Part shown: positions 8,100-15,684 of the stretch, in pieces
How the letters are laid out: every line of letters starts with the position of its first letter
Position numbering within the stretch: the first letter of the stretch is position 1
Notes under the pieces: model-generated
What the model was told of the DNA's origin: nothing
The model's database searches: none
What the model saw: only the letters and a program-made list of their open reading frames with translations
Position numbers and translations under genes: made by a program
NCBI GenBank assembly: GCA_937958475.1
Contig: CALFXR010000109.1
Coordinates: 1-26,397 of the forward strand
Direction: 5' to 3'
Length of the DNA stretch: 26,397 nucleotides
Source of the DNA: an uncultured Mesorhizobium sp.
GTDB lineage: Bacteria; Pseudomonadota; Alphaproteobacteria; Rhizobiales; Rhizobiaceae

Positions 8100-9047
8100 T
8101 TACCCGGTCTTTCGGTGCGAGAACTGCCGGTCGGCGATGACGCCGATCAGGATCACAGATCCCATCACCGCGAAATTGAGCGAACTCGGAATGCCGAGCA
8201 GGTTCACCAGGTTCTGCAGCACCTGCAGCAGCACCGTGCCCAGCACGACGCCGAGGATCGAGCCTTCGCCGCCGCGCAGCGAACACCCGCCGAGCACGGC
8301 GGCGGCGATGGCGTAGAGCTCGTAGAAGTTGCCGTGCGAGGAAGGAGAGATCGAGCGCGTGTACATGGCGATGAAGATCGCCGCGACGGCAGTCAGGCCG
8401 CAGCAGATGACATAGGCGGCGATGACGATCCGGTCGGTGTTGATGCCGCTGTAGCGGGCCGCTTCCTCGTTCTTGCCGACCGCGAACAGGTAGCGGCCGA
8501 AGACCGAGCGATGCAGCACCAGCCCCATGACGGCGGTGATCGCCAGGAAGGCGATCAGGGAATGCGGCACGCCGTAGAAACGGCCGGCCGTCAGCCATTC
8601 GAGCATGGGGAAGGACGCCCCGAAGGGGAACCCGGCGGTGGCGTCCTCGGTGTAGTAGCGGGCCGCGCCGCGATAGATCAGCAGGCCGCAGAGCGTCACC
8701 ACGAAAGGCTGCAGACCCATCTTCGCGATCAGCAGACCGTGGGCCAATCCCATGATGCAGCCGAGGACCAGCACGACGATCGCCGCCATGCCCGGGGAGA
8801 GCGTCCCGCCGGCGACGAGGTCGACGAAGATCACGCCGAGCAGCGCGATGATCGAGCCGACCGAGAGTTCGATGCCGCCGGAGATGATGACGAAGGCCTG
8901 GGCGACGGCGAAGATGCCGAACAGGCCGATCAGGTTGGCCGTATTGGCGAGGTTGATCGGCGACAGGAACCTCGGATTGATGATCGCCACGACGGTGCCG
9001 ACCACGATGATGAGGATGAGAAGTCCGAGATCCTTGCGGCCGATCAT
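8100..9047 (-). CDS. Sugar ABC importer permease (RbsC type)
   Basis: Inner-membrane subunit of a carbohydrate-uptake importer (BPD_transp_2 family). The 315 residues form about eight to ten hydrophobic helices. The family signature ISGGIELSVGSIIAL is at about residues 55-69, and the late segment GGCSLRGGEGSILGVVLGTVLL is the usual loop contacting the ATPase. Twenty-five bases separate it from the upstream ATPase gene, so the two are co-transcribed and very probably form one complex. A ribosome-binding site AAAGGA lies about 12 bases before ATG 9047, slightly far. It is clearly different from the second permease of the window (14649-15671), so this is a paralogous system rather than a duplicate. 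Confidence 0.93.
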   Translation of the reverse strand: MIGRKDLGLLILIIVVGTVVAIINPRFLSPINLANTANLIGLFGIFAVAQAFVIISGGIELSVGSIIALLGVIFVDLVAGGTLSPGMAAIVVLVLGCIMGLAHGLLIAKMGLQPFVVTLCGLLIYRGAARYYTEDATAGFPFGASFPMLEWLTAGRFYGVPHSLIAFLAITAVMGLVLHRSVFGRYLFAVGKNEEAARYSGINTDRIVIAAYVICCGLTAVAAIFIAMYTRSISPSSHGNFYELYAIAAAVLGGCSLRGGEGSILGVVLGTVLLQVLQNLVNLLGIPSSLNFAVMGSVILIGVIADRQFSHRKTG

Positions 9048-9072
9048 TTGCGGCGTCGTCCTTTCGTCTGCG

Positions 9073-10578
9073 TCATGCGGCGAGCCTGCCTACGGCGAGC
9101 GACATGATCGCCTGTTCGCTCAGCGTGACGCGCTCGAGGAGCCCGGCGATGCGGCCCTCGTGCATCACTGCGACGCGGTCGCTGACGCCGATGACCTCCT
9201 CCATGTCGGACGAGATCATCAGGATACCGACGCCATGGTCGGAGAGCTCGCGCATCAGCCGGTAGATTTCGTTCTTGGCGCCGACGTCAATCCCGCGCGT
9301 CGGCTCGTCGAAGATCAGGACGCGCGGCCGCATCGACAGCCATTTCGCCAGCACCACCTTCTGCTGGTTGCCGCCCGACAGCGATGCGGCCGTGACGGTC
9401 ACGTCGGGCGCGCGGATGTCCAGCCTGTCGCGCTGGATGCGCGCCTGGCGATCCTCCGCAGCCGTGTCGATCAGTCCGCGCCGTGCGCTCGCACCGAGAC
9501 TGGCCAACGTGACGTTGGAGCGGATGGGAAAGTCGAGGACGAGGCCGCAGCGCTTCCTGTCCTCCGGAACCAGGTAGAGGCCCCGGGCGATCGCCGCGGT
9601 GGGGGAGGCGGGCGGCAGCGGCCGGTCGTCGACGCGGATCGTTCCCGAAAGCGGCGCGTCCAGGCCGAAGACGGCGCGCGCCAGCTCCGTCCGGCCGGAA
9701 CCCACCAGTCCCGCCAACCCTAGGATCTCGCCGCGCCGCACGCTCAGGTCGACCGACTGGTCGGGTCGGTAGGCCGTACGGACGGCGGCCAGGTCGAGGA
9801 TCGCTTCGCCCGGCGGGCCGGCCGGTGGGCGATACAGGGTCTTGAGGTCGCGACCGATCATGTGGCGGATCATCGTCGCGGCTTGGATCTCGCTCCGGTC
9901 GAGGGCGGCCACGCATCGGCCGTCGCGCAGCACCACCACCCTGTCGGCAGCACGCTCGACTTCGGCGAGGCGGTGGGTGATGAGGATGACGGCGACGCCG
10001 TCGGCCCTCAGGCGCGCGACGGTCGCCAGCAGGCGTTCGGTCTCCGTCGACGTCAGGCTCGACGTCGGCTCGTCCATGATGACAAGCCTGGCCTTGAGCG
10101 ACAGTGCCTTGGCGATCTCGACGAGTTGCTTCTGCGCGAGGGAGAGCGTCGCCAGCGGCGTGGTGGCGTCGAAATCGGCGCCCAACTGAGCGAGGAGCGG
10201 CTGGGCACTGCGGTGGAGCTCGCTGTCGTCGACGAAACGCAGGAGGCCGCCCCTCAGCGGCTCGCGGCCGATGAAGATGTTCGCACCGACGGTGAGGTTC
10301 TCGAACAAGTTGAGTTCCTGGTGGACGAAAGCGATGCCGCCCGCCATCGAGCGCGCGACGGTCAGCCGGGCGAGGGGCTCGCCGTCGAGCACGATCGTGC
10401 CCGCGCTCGGTTCGGCGACGCCGCCGAGGATCTTCATCAGGGTGGACTTGCCGGCGCCGTTCTCGCCCACCAAGCCGATGACTTCGCCCGGTGAGACCGA
10501 CAGGCCTACGTCGTCCAGGGCCCTCACGCCGGGATAGGACTTCGAAATGCCCGTCATTTCGAGAAAAGGTTTCGGCAT
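9073..10578 (-). CDS. Sugar ABC importer ATPase, double-domain (RbsA/MglA type)
   Basis: Peripheral ATPase driving sugar import, 501 residues with two fused ABC domains. The N-domain has Walker A GENGAGKST, the signature-like LSLAQKQLVEIAKAL and Walker B VIMDEPTSS. The C-domain has the degenerate P-loop GLVGSGRTEL normal for this subfamily, signature LSGGNQQKVVLAKWL and LIFDEPTRGID. ATG 10578 lacks a clear ribosome-binding site; an alternative in-frame ATG at 10557 is no better, and the N-terminal MPKPFLEMTGISKSYPGV favours the longer form. It lies between a binding-protein gene and a permease gene, all leftward, completing a three-part importer. Confidence 0.94.
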   Translation of the reverse strand: MPKPFLEMTGISKSYPGVRALDDVGLSVSPGEVIGLVGENGAGKSTLMKILGGVAEPSAGTIVLDGEPLARLTVARSMAGGIAFVHQELNLFENLTVGANIFIGREPLRGGLLRFVDDSELHRSAQPLLAQLGADFDATTPLATLSLAQKQLVEIAKALSLKARLVIMDEPTSSLTSTETERLLATVARLRADGVAVILITHRLAEVERAADRVVVLRDGRCVAALDRSEIQAATMIRHMIGRDLKTLYRPPAGPPGEAILDLAAVRTAYRPDQSVDLSVRRGEILGLAGLVGSGRTELARAVFGLDAPLSGTIRVDDRPLPPASPTAAIARGLYLVPEDRKRCGLVLDFPIRSNVTLASLGASARRGLIDTAAEDRQARIQRDRLDIRAPDVTVTAASLSGGNQQKVVLAKWLSMRPRVLIFDEPTRGIDVGAKNEIYRLMRELSDHGVGILMISSDMEEVIGVSDRVAVMHEGRIAGLLERVTLSEQAIMSLAVGRLAA

Positions 10579-10621
10579 GATCGATGCTACGATGCGCCTG
10601 ATGATGGAAGACGATGCCCGT

Positions 10622-10651
10622 GCAGGCCGGCGGGAGGTACTGCCGGCCTGC
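10622..10651 (-). terminator. 10-bp hairpin between binding-protein and ATPase genes
   Basis: GCAGGCCGGC (10622-10631), a 10-base loop, then its exact reverse complement GCCGGCCTGC (10642-10651), inside the 85-base gap. No U-run follows on the minus strand. The position is typical of stems that let the binding protein be made in excess over the membrane parts by protecting its mRNA or causing partial termination. Confidence 0.5.
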
Positions 10652-10663
10652 GGGCTCGAGGCG

Positions 10664-11614
10664 TCAACCGCCGATTCGCGACTTCAGCTCGGCCTCGAAC
10701 GCGTCGACATTGCCCTTGTCGATCATCTTGGTGGGAACGATGATCAGTTCGTCGGCGGGGACGACGGACTTGTCGCCCTCGAGGTACTTCGCCATCAGCT
10801 TCATGCCCTGGTAGCCCCACTCGTAGGGATCCTGCACGACGGTGCCGGCGATGGTGCCTTCCTTGACGCCGCCGAGCGTGATCGGATCCTCATCGAAGGC
10901 GATCACGGCCACCTGGCCGAGCTTTCCGGACTCCTTCAGCACCTCGTAGATGCGCGGCGGGTTGTAGGAGTAGAAGCCGACCATGCAGTCGATGTCGGGG
11001 TTGGCTGCCAGCGCGTCCTCGACGTTGCGCTTGGCGCGGGTCATGTCGATGTCGTCGCCGCGCACGTCGATCAGTTCGACCTTGGACCCCGCGATCGTCG
11101 CCTTCATGCCTTCGATGCGCTCGCGCGCATTGTCGGCGCCGGGCAGGCCGACGAAGCCGATGCACTTGCCTCCGTCGGGCAGGGCCTTCAGCGCGATCTC
11201 GCCCGCCTGCTTGCCGGCCTCGGTGTTGGACGAGCCGATATAGGCGATGCGGTTGGTGTCTGGCGCATCCGAGTCCGTCGTGAACAGCGGCACCTGGCCG
11301 CCGACGCGGTTCAACGCATCGGTCGAGGATTTCGGATCGACCGCGCTGACCATGATGGCCGAGACGCCGGCCGCCACGAGGTCGTCCATCAGCCGCTGCT
11401 GCACCGCGGCGGCGGCCTGCTCGGGGTACTTGAACTGCAGGTCGTAGTCGGGCAGTTCGCCTTGCGCCTTCTTCACGCCCGCCTCCGCGAGCTTCCAGAA
11501 GTCGGAGGCGCCGTTGACGACGAAGGCCAGCGCCTTCTTGTCCTGGGCGACCGCCGACGTAGCCATGAGGGCCGCCGCGAGCGACAGCGCAATACCTGTG
11601 ATCTGAATCTTCAT
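10664..11614 (-). CDS. Periplasmic sugar-binding protein of ABC importer (first)
   Basis: Periplasmic binding protein of the ribose/galactose type (Peripla_BP_4-like), 316 residues. A signal peptide is clear at residues 1-23 (MKIQ then a hydrophobic stretch ending SAVAQ). Mature features of the fold: FVVNGASDFWK first strand and ligand loop, the domain-crossing TTDSDAP, NARERIEGM, AFDEDPITL, and VVQDPYEWGYQGM near the end. GGGAGAA precedes ATG 11614. It directly precedes the double-domain ATPase and permease genes, so I infer they form one importer. The ligand is probably a monosaccharide or sugar acid but is not determinable by eye. A hairpin lies just after the gene. Confidence 0.93.
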   Translation of the reverse strand: MKIQITGIALSLAAALMATSAVAQDKKALAFVVNGASDFWKLAEAGVKKAQGELPDYDLQFKYPEQAAAAVQQRLMDDLVAAGVSAIMVSAVDPKSSTDALNRVGGQVPLFTTDSDAPDTNRIAYIGSSNTEAGKQAGEIALKALPDGGKCIGFVGLPGADNARERIEGMKATIAGSKVELIDVRGDDIDMTRAKRNVEDALAANPDIDCMVGFYSYNPPRIYEVLKESGKLGQVAVIAFDEDPITLGGVKEGTIAGTVVQDPYEWGYQGMKLMAKYLEGDKSVVPADELIIVPTKMIDKGNVDAFEAELKSRIGG

Positions 11615-11696
11615 CGTCTTCTCCCGATTGTTCCAGAGGCAAAATCATGCCGACCCGTCCGCGCGGCGGTCGGGGGGGTGAACGGCAATGCGGAAA

Positions 11697-11722
11697 GGCC
11701 AGGCCCGTCGCGGGGCCTGGCC
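11697..11722 (-). terminator. 10-bp hairpin downstream of second binding-protein gene
   Basis: GGCCAGGCCC (11697-11706), loop GTCGCG, then GGGCCTGGCC (11713-11722), a perfect stem 13 bases after the stop of the 11736-12728 gene. On the minus strand it is followed by TTTCCGCATT, a very short U-run, so weak or partial termination is possible. Confidence 0.55.
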
Positions 11723-11735
11723 GGGACCCGCGACG

Positions 11736-12728
11736 TCAGCCGCCGATGCAGCTGGCGGCGTTCTCCTGCGTGCACTCGTCGAGGCCCGTGTAGATGATCG
11801 GGTCGACGGGCTTGTTCTCGAGCAGCTCGATCATCACCGTCGGTGCGCGATAGCCCATCTCGAACGGGCGCTGGCCGACCTGGACATGGCTGCGTCCGGC
11901 CTTGAGCGCCTCCATCTGCGGCGGCAGCGTGTCGCCCGCCACGATCACCATCGACTTGGCCTTCAGCTTGTCCATCACCTGGTCGGTGACCTGCGCGTAG
12001 GCCTGCGGCGCGAACTGCGCCCATCCGCCGATGAGCATGAAGGCGGTCAGGTCGGGATTGGCCGTGAAGGTGTCAGCCATCTGCTGGTTGGCGAGGTCGG
12101 CCTGGTCATTGGTGAAGACCGGGCATCCGGCGATCTCGGTCCAGCCACCCTGGCCGGTCAGCCGCTCGGTGCCCTTGGCCCCCGAGAGCGTGTCGCGCGT
12201 ACCTGCGGCGCGCTGGTTGATGTTGTCGGCAGCGACGTTGCCGAGCTGCAGGCAGACCGTTCCGCCATCGGGCTTCAGCATTTTCAGGTGCTCGGCGAAC
12301 TTGACGCCCATCAGGTAGTTGTCGGTGCCAAGATAGGTCTTGCGCAGGTCTGCGTCGGCGGCCGACAGATCGGCGTCGATCGTCATGACGGGTATCTTCG
12401 GCGCCTTCTCGCGCAGCAGCTTAGCCATCAGCGGCGCGTTGGACGGCGAGATGGCGATGGCCTTCACGTCGGGCCGATTCAGCAAGTCCTCGACGATCTG
12501 CACCTCGCCGACTTCGTCGGCGCTCGATGCCGGACCCGTGTAGAAGCACTTGTAGCCGCTCGACGCGTTCTCCTTGTTCCACTTCTGGCAGCCGAGATTG
12601 ATCTGTTCGAAGAACGGGTTGTCGAGGCCCTTGACGACGATGGCCAGCGTCTGGTCCTCGGCGAAGGCCGAACCGGCGAGCGCCATCGTCCCGGCGCCGG
12701 CTAGAATAAGCGTGATCTTTCTCAACAT
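11736..12728 (-). CDS. Periplasmic sugar-binding protein of ABC importer (second, cysteine-rich)
   Basis: Second periplasmic binding protein, 330 residues, distinct from its neighbour. A signal peptide (MLRK, hydrophobic core, cleavage after AFA at residue 23) is followed by LAIVVKGLDNPFFEQI, a standard first strand and ligand loop. SNAPLMAKLL, VMTIDADL, YLGTDNYLMG and VGQRPFEMGYRA are further family landmarks. ATG 12728 is chosen because GGGAGG lies seven bases upstream and the signal peptide then starts properly; a longer frame to 12779 adds 17 basic residues. Six cysteines (47, 61, 159, 202, 319, 327) suggest periplasmic disulfides, which is unusual for the family. I infer that it serves the divergent FrcA-type ATPase and permease at 13916-15671, since the other binding protein already has partners. 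Confidence 0.9.
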   Translation of the reverse strand: MLRKITLILAGAGTMALAGSAFAEDQTLAIVVKGLDNPFFEQINLGCQKWNKENASSGYKCFYTGPASSADEVGEVQIVEDLLNRPDVKAIAISPSNAPLMAKLLREKAPKIPVMTIDADLSAADADLRKTYLGTDNYLMGVKFAEHLKMLKPDGGTVCLQLGNVAADNINQRAAGTRDTLSGAKGTERLTGQGGWTEIAGCPVFTNDQADLANQQMADTFTANPDLTAFMLIGGWAQFAPQAYAQVTDQVMDKLKAKSMVIVAGDTLPPQMEALKAGRSHVQVGQRPFEMGYRAPTVMIELLENKPVDPIIYTGLDECTQENAASCIGG

Positions 12729-12794
12729 GTCTGATCCTCCCTGATTTCTCTTGGCACGATGTTTCGCGGCGATCCTCACGTCGCCGCGCGGTGT

Positions 12795-13769
12795 TCAGCC
12801 GGGGTACCAGACCTTCCGCGCTTCGCTCGGCGGTCGGACGTGGTTCCAGGCGGAATCGATGAGCTTCTTCATGTCGTAGGACGGTCGCCAGTCGAGCTCG
12901 GCCTTGGCGCGCGTGTTATCCAGCCAGTTGCCCACATAGGGGCCGCGGACCGGAACGGACGGCAGCCCGCGCGTCGCGGCGAGGTATTCGGCGACGGCGG
13001 CGTAGTCGACCGGCTCGTCCATCGCGATGTTGTAGAGACGCTGCCGCGCGGCCTTCGCGGTGAGCGCGGCGAGGATCGCCGCGACCAGATCGTCGACATG
13101 GACGAAGTTGCGCCTGACCGGTGTGCCGTCCTCCTCGAGCAGGATCGGCACGGCGCCGCTTTCGCGGCTGGCCTCGGCCTCCTCGGGCGACACCATCGTC
13201 TTCCAGTCGGGGCCGCCGAACAGGTCGTCGCCGAAAGATAGGCTGTGGCGGAAGTCGTCCTTCTCCATGATCCAGGGCGCCCGGAGGCAGCACCAGTCGA
13301 TGCCGTACTGGATGCCGTATTGCGCGACCATCACCTCCTCCAGAACTTTCGACAGCGCGTAGCAGCCCGGATAGGCGCGATGCGGGCTGTCCTCGGTGAT
13401 GGGGGTAGGGTGGCGATGGAAATAGTGCCCGACCGCGGCGTCACCGCCGATCAGGACGAAGCGCTTGGCCGTGGGACTGACGCGGAATTCCTCGAGCAGC
13501 CAGAAGAGACCCTTGACGGTGACATCCATGACGTCCTCCGGCGTCTCCTTGCAGGTGGCGAGGTGGACGACGTGGGTGACCCCGTCGAGCGCCCGGCGGC
13601 AGGTTTCGCGATCAGCGATCGAGCCGCGAACGACCGAAAGCCGCTCCGTCTCGGCCAGCGAGCGGTTGTGGCACAGCGCGCGGATGCGCACCTCGGGTCG
13701 TTCGGAAACCAGCCGGCCGATCAGCGCCTGCCCAACCTTTCCCGTCGCTCCGGTCACCAGAACGTGCAT
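12795..13769 (-). CDS. NAD(P)-dependent epimerase/dehydratase family protein (extended SDR)
   Basis: Rossmann-fold oxidoreductase or epimerase acting on a sugar or sugar derivative, 324 residues. The nucleotide-binding motif GATGKVG is at residues 7-13, HLAT at 69-72, the catalytic YxxxK pair at Y137 and K141 (YALSK), and RRNFVHVDDLVAAILAA is the usual cofactor-side late motif. The strand that normally ends in the catalytic serine (FxxSSxxVYG) reads FVLIGGDAAVGH, so the usual Ser/Thr seems replaced; activity may differ from classical GalE-type enzymes. GGGAGG precedes ATG 13769. It is the first gene of the leftward operon, just below a well-matched promoter. The substrate is unknown; it could act on the imported sugar. 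Confidence 0.88.
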   Translation of the reverse strand: MHVLVTGATGKVGQALIGRLVSERPEVRIRALCHNRSLAETERLSVVRGSIADRETCRRALDGVTHVVHLATCKETPEDVMDVTVKGLFWLLEEFRVSPTAKRFVLIGGDAAVGHYFHRHPTPITEDSPHRAYPGCYALSKVLEEVMVAQYGIQYGIDWCCLRAPWIMEKDDFRHSLSFGDDLFGGPDWKTMVSPEEAEASRESGAVPILLEEDGTPVRRNFVHVDDLVAAILAALTAKAARQRLYNIAMDEPVDYAAVAEYLAATRGLPSVPVRGPYVGNWLDNTRAKAELDWRPSYDMKKLIDSAWNHVRPPSEARKVWYPG

Positions 13770-13786
13770 GCGATCCTCCCGCGGGC

Positions 13787-13815
13787 AATAAAACCCAGAG
13801 GCGCCGACGCGTCAA
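13787..13815 (-). promoter_or_regulatory. Putative sigma-70 promoter of the leftward sugar operon
   Basis: On the minus strand, -35 TTGACG (13815-13810, 5 of 6 to consensus), 17-base spacer, -10 TTTATT (13792-13787, 4 of 6). The start of transcription would fall about 10 bases before the ribosome-binding site of the gene at 13769, giving a very short leader. Confidence 0.5.
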
Positions 13816-13819
13816 GATA

Positions 13820-13840
13820 TTGTCTGACAAATAGGACAAT
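13820..13840. promoter_or_regulatory. Putative GntR/FadR-type operator between divergent operons
   Basis: TTGTCTGACAA (13820-13830) fits the FadR-subfamily operator pattern TNGTNNNACNA and is an inverted repeat (TTGTC, T, GACAA). A third half-site GACAAT follows at 13835-13840 and pairs with ATTGTC at 13819-13824. It abuts the leftward -35 box and overlaps the rightward one, so a bound repressor could shut both operons. The likely ligand-sensing regulator is the GntR protein at 15685-16500. Confidence 0.55.
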
Positions 13841-13849
13841 TCATATTAA
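13820..13849 (+). promoter_or_regulatory. Putative sigma-70 promoter of the rightward sugar operon
   Basis: -35 TTGTCT (13820-13825), 18-base spacer, -10 TATTAA (13844-13849), each 4 of 6 to consensus, in the most AT-rich stretch of the intergenic region. The -35 box lies inside the operator-like palindrome. The ribosome-binding site AGGAGGAG (13898-13905) precedes ATG 13916. Confidence 0.4.
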
Positions 13850-13915
13850 TCCGCTATTGACTGACGGAGGGCCTTCCTCTCCTATTGGGCAGGGCGAGGA
13901 GGAGTACTGCCAGGC

Positions 13916-14656
13916 ATGACGGCACTGCGGCTGGAGGGAGTTTCGAAGCATTTTGGGGCGATCCACGCTCTCGACGACGTCTCGCTGACCGTACAGCCGG
14001 GCGAGGTCCTCGGGCTGATGGGCGACAACGGCGCGGGAAAATCGACGCTGGTGAAGATCATCGCCGGCAATTTCCGGCCGACCCACGGCAAGATCTTCAT
14101 CAAGGACAGGGAGACCGCGTTCCACAACCCGCTCGAGGCGCGCCGGAACGGCATCGAGATCGTCTATCAGGACCTCGCGCTCTGCGACAACCTGACGGCG
14201 GCGGTCAACGTCTTCCTCGGACGCGAGCTGACGCGGTCGCTCGGCCCCTTCCGCATCCTCGACTATGCTGCGATGAACCGGCGCGCCGCGGAACTGTTCG
14301 GGGAACTCAAGTCAGAAACCCGGCCGAGAGACACGGTCAAGTCCATGTCCGGCGGCCAGAGGCAGGCGGTGGCGATCGCGCGCACCCGGCTGAGCGACGC
14401 CGATCTCGTCCTCATGGACGAGCCGACGGCGGCGATCTCCGTTCGACAGGTGGCCGAGGTGCTGAATCTCATCAACCAGCTCAAGCGGCAGGGTATCGCC
14501 GTAATCCTGATCAGCCACCGCATGCCGGACGTGTTTGCGGTCGCCGATCGCATCGCGGTGCTGCGCCGCGGCACCAAGGTCGCCGACAAGCCGACGGGAT
14601 CAACCTCGCCGGAGGAAATCACCGGTCTCATCACGGGGGCGATCCAGCATGCCTGA
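13916..14656 (+). CDS. Sugar ABC importer ATPase, single-domain (FrcA type)
   Basis: Cytoplasmic ATPase of a carbohydrate importer, 246 residues, with one ABC domain only. Motifs: Walker A GDNGAGKST (about residue 36), Q-loop VYQDLAL, signature SGGQRQAVAIAR, Walker B LVLMDEPTAA and H-loop ISHRM. This single-domain form is known from fructose-type (FrcA) importers, where it works as a homodimer, unlike the double-domain protein at 9073-10578. It opens the rightward operon and overlaps the permease gene by 8 bp (ATGCCTGA), so both products are made together. There is no binding-protein gene on this strand; the cysteine-rich protein at 11736-12728 across the divergent promoter is the likely partner. 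Confidence 0.94.
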   Translation: MTALRLEGVSKHFGAIHALDDVSLTVQPGEVLGLMGDNGAGKSTLVKIIAGNFRPTHGKIFIKDRETAFHNPLEARRNGIEIVYQDLALCDNLTAAVNVFLGRELTRSLGPFRILDYAAMNRRAAELFGELKSETRPRDTVKSMSGGQRQAVAIARTRLSDADLVLMDEPTAAISVRQVAEVLNLINQLKRQGIAVILISHRMPDVFAVADRIAVLRRGTKVADKPTGSTSPEEITGLITGAIQHA

Positions 14657-15671
14657 GATCGGACAGGCGGCTTCCGGCGCGGGCATGGATGCCGTCATCG
14701 CACGCCAGACCCATTCCCGCCTCGGGCGGATCGTGGCGCAGCAGGCATTCTGGGTGTTCGTCGCGGCCGTCATCGCCTGCGTCACATTGGCGCTGGTCAC
14801 CGACACCTTCGCCACGCCGCAGAACCTCTTCAACGTCACGCGCAACTTCGCCTTCGTCGCCATCGTTGCGCTCGGCATGACGGTGGTCATCATCTCCGGC
14901 GGTATCGACCTCTCCGTGGGGTCGGTCCTGTGCCTGTCGGCCATGGTGCTGGCGATCACCATGAACGCCGGATATTCGTTCGCGTTCAGCGCACTGCTGG
15001 CGATTGCCGCAGCGCTCCTGGTGGGCTTCCTCAATGGGGTGCTGATCGCCTATCTGCGCATCCCGGCCTTCGTCGTCACGCTCGGCATGCTGTCGATCGC
15101 GCGCAGCGCGGCGATGATCCTGTCCAACAACAAGATGGTGTTCCAGTTCGGTCCCGACGAGAAGCTGCTGTTTTTCCTCGGCGGCGGTTCGACTTACGGC
15201 ATCGCCAATCCGGTCATCGCGCTGTCCGTGCTTGCCGTGGTCACCGGCCTGATCCTCAAATGGACCCGCTGGGGAACGCATGTCTTCGCCATCGGCGCCA
15301 ACGAGAAGGCGGCCGTACTGACCGGCATCGCGGTGACGCGGGTGAAGGTCAGCGTCTACATGTTCTCGGCCCTCATGGCCGGCGTCGCAGGCGTCCTGGA
15401 GGCGGGGTGGCTCGGCGGTGTCACCACCAATCTCGGCCAGTCGATGGAACTCTCCGTCATCGCCGCGACCGTGATCGGCGGCGCCAACCTGCTCGGCGGC
15501 GCGGGAACGGTGTTCGGCTCGGTCGTCGGCGCGGCGCTGATCGAAGTCATCCGCAACAGCCTCATCCTCCTCGGTATCAGCACCTTCTGGCAGGGCGCGT
15601 TCGTCGGCAGCTTCATCGTGCTGGCCGTTGCGTTCGACCGCATCCGGGCCTATCGCGAGAGCGAGCATTGA
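14649..15671 (+). CDS. Sugar ABC importer permease (FrcC/RbsC type)
   Basis: Inner-membrane permease, 340 residues, BPD_transp_2 family. A cytoplasmic N-terminus of about 35 residues is followed by roughly ten hydrophobic helices. The family signature ISGGIDLSVGSVL is at about residues 83-95, and GGANLLGGAGTVFGSVVGAALI is the late cytoplasmic loop and helix. ATG 14649 lies within the end of the ATPase gene (8-bp overlap); the open frame to 14535 upstream is shadow of the ATPase. It pairs with the single-domain ATPase. Its stop is 13 bases ahead of the GntR start, so transporter and regulator are one transcript. Confidence 0.94.
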   Translation: MPEIGQAASGAGMDAVIARQTHSRLGRIVAQQAFWVFVAAVIACVTLALVTDTFATPQNLFNVTRNFAFVAIVALGMTVVIISGGIDLSVGSVLCLSAMVLAITMNAGYSFAFSALLAIAAALLVGFLNGVLIAYLRIPAFVVTLGMLSIARSAAMILSNNKMVFQFGPDEKLLFFLGGGSTYGIANPVIALSVLAVVTGLILKWTRWGTHVFAIGANEKAAVLTGIAVTRVKVSVYMFSALMAGVAGVLEAGWLGGVTTNLGQSMELSVIAATVIGGANLLGGAGTVFGSVVGAALIEVIRNSLILLGISTFWQGAFVGSFIVLAVAFDRIRAYRESEH

Positions 15672-15684
15672 GGGGCGGGGCAAA

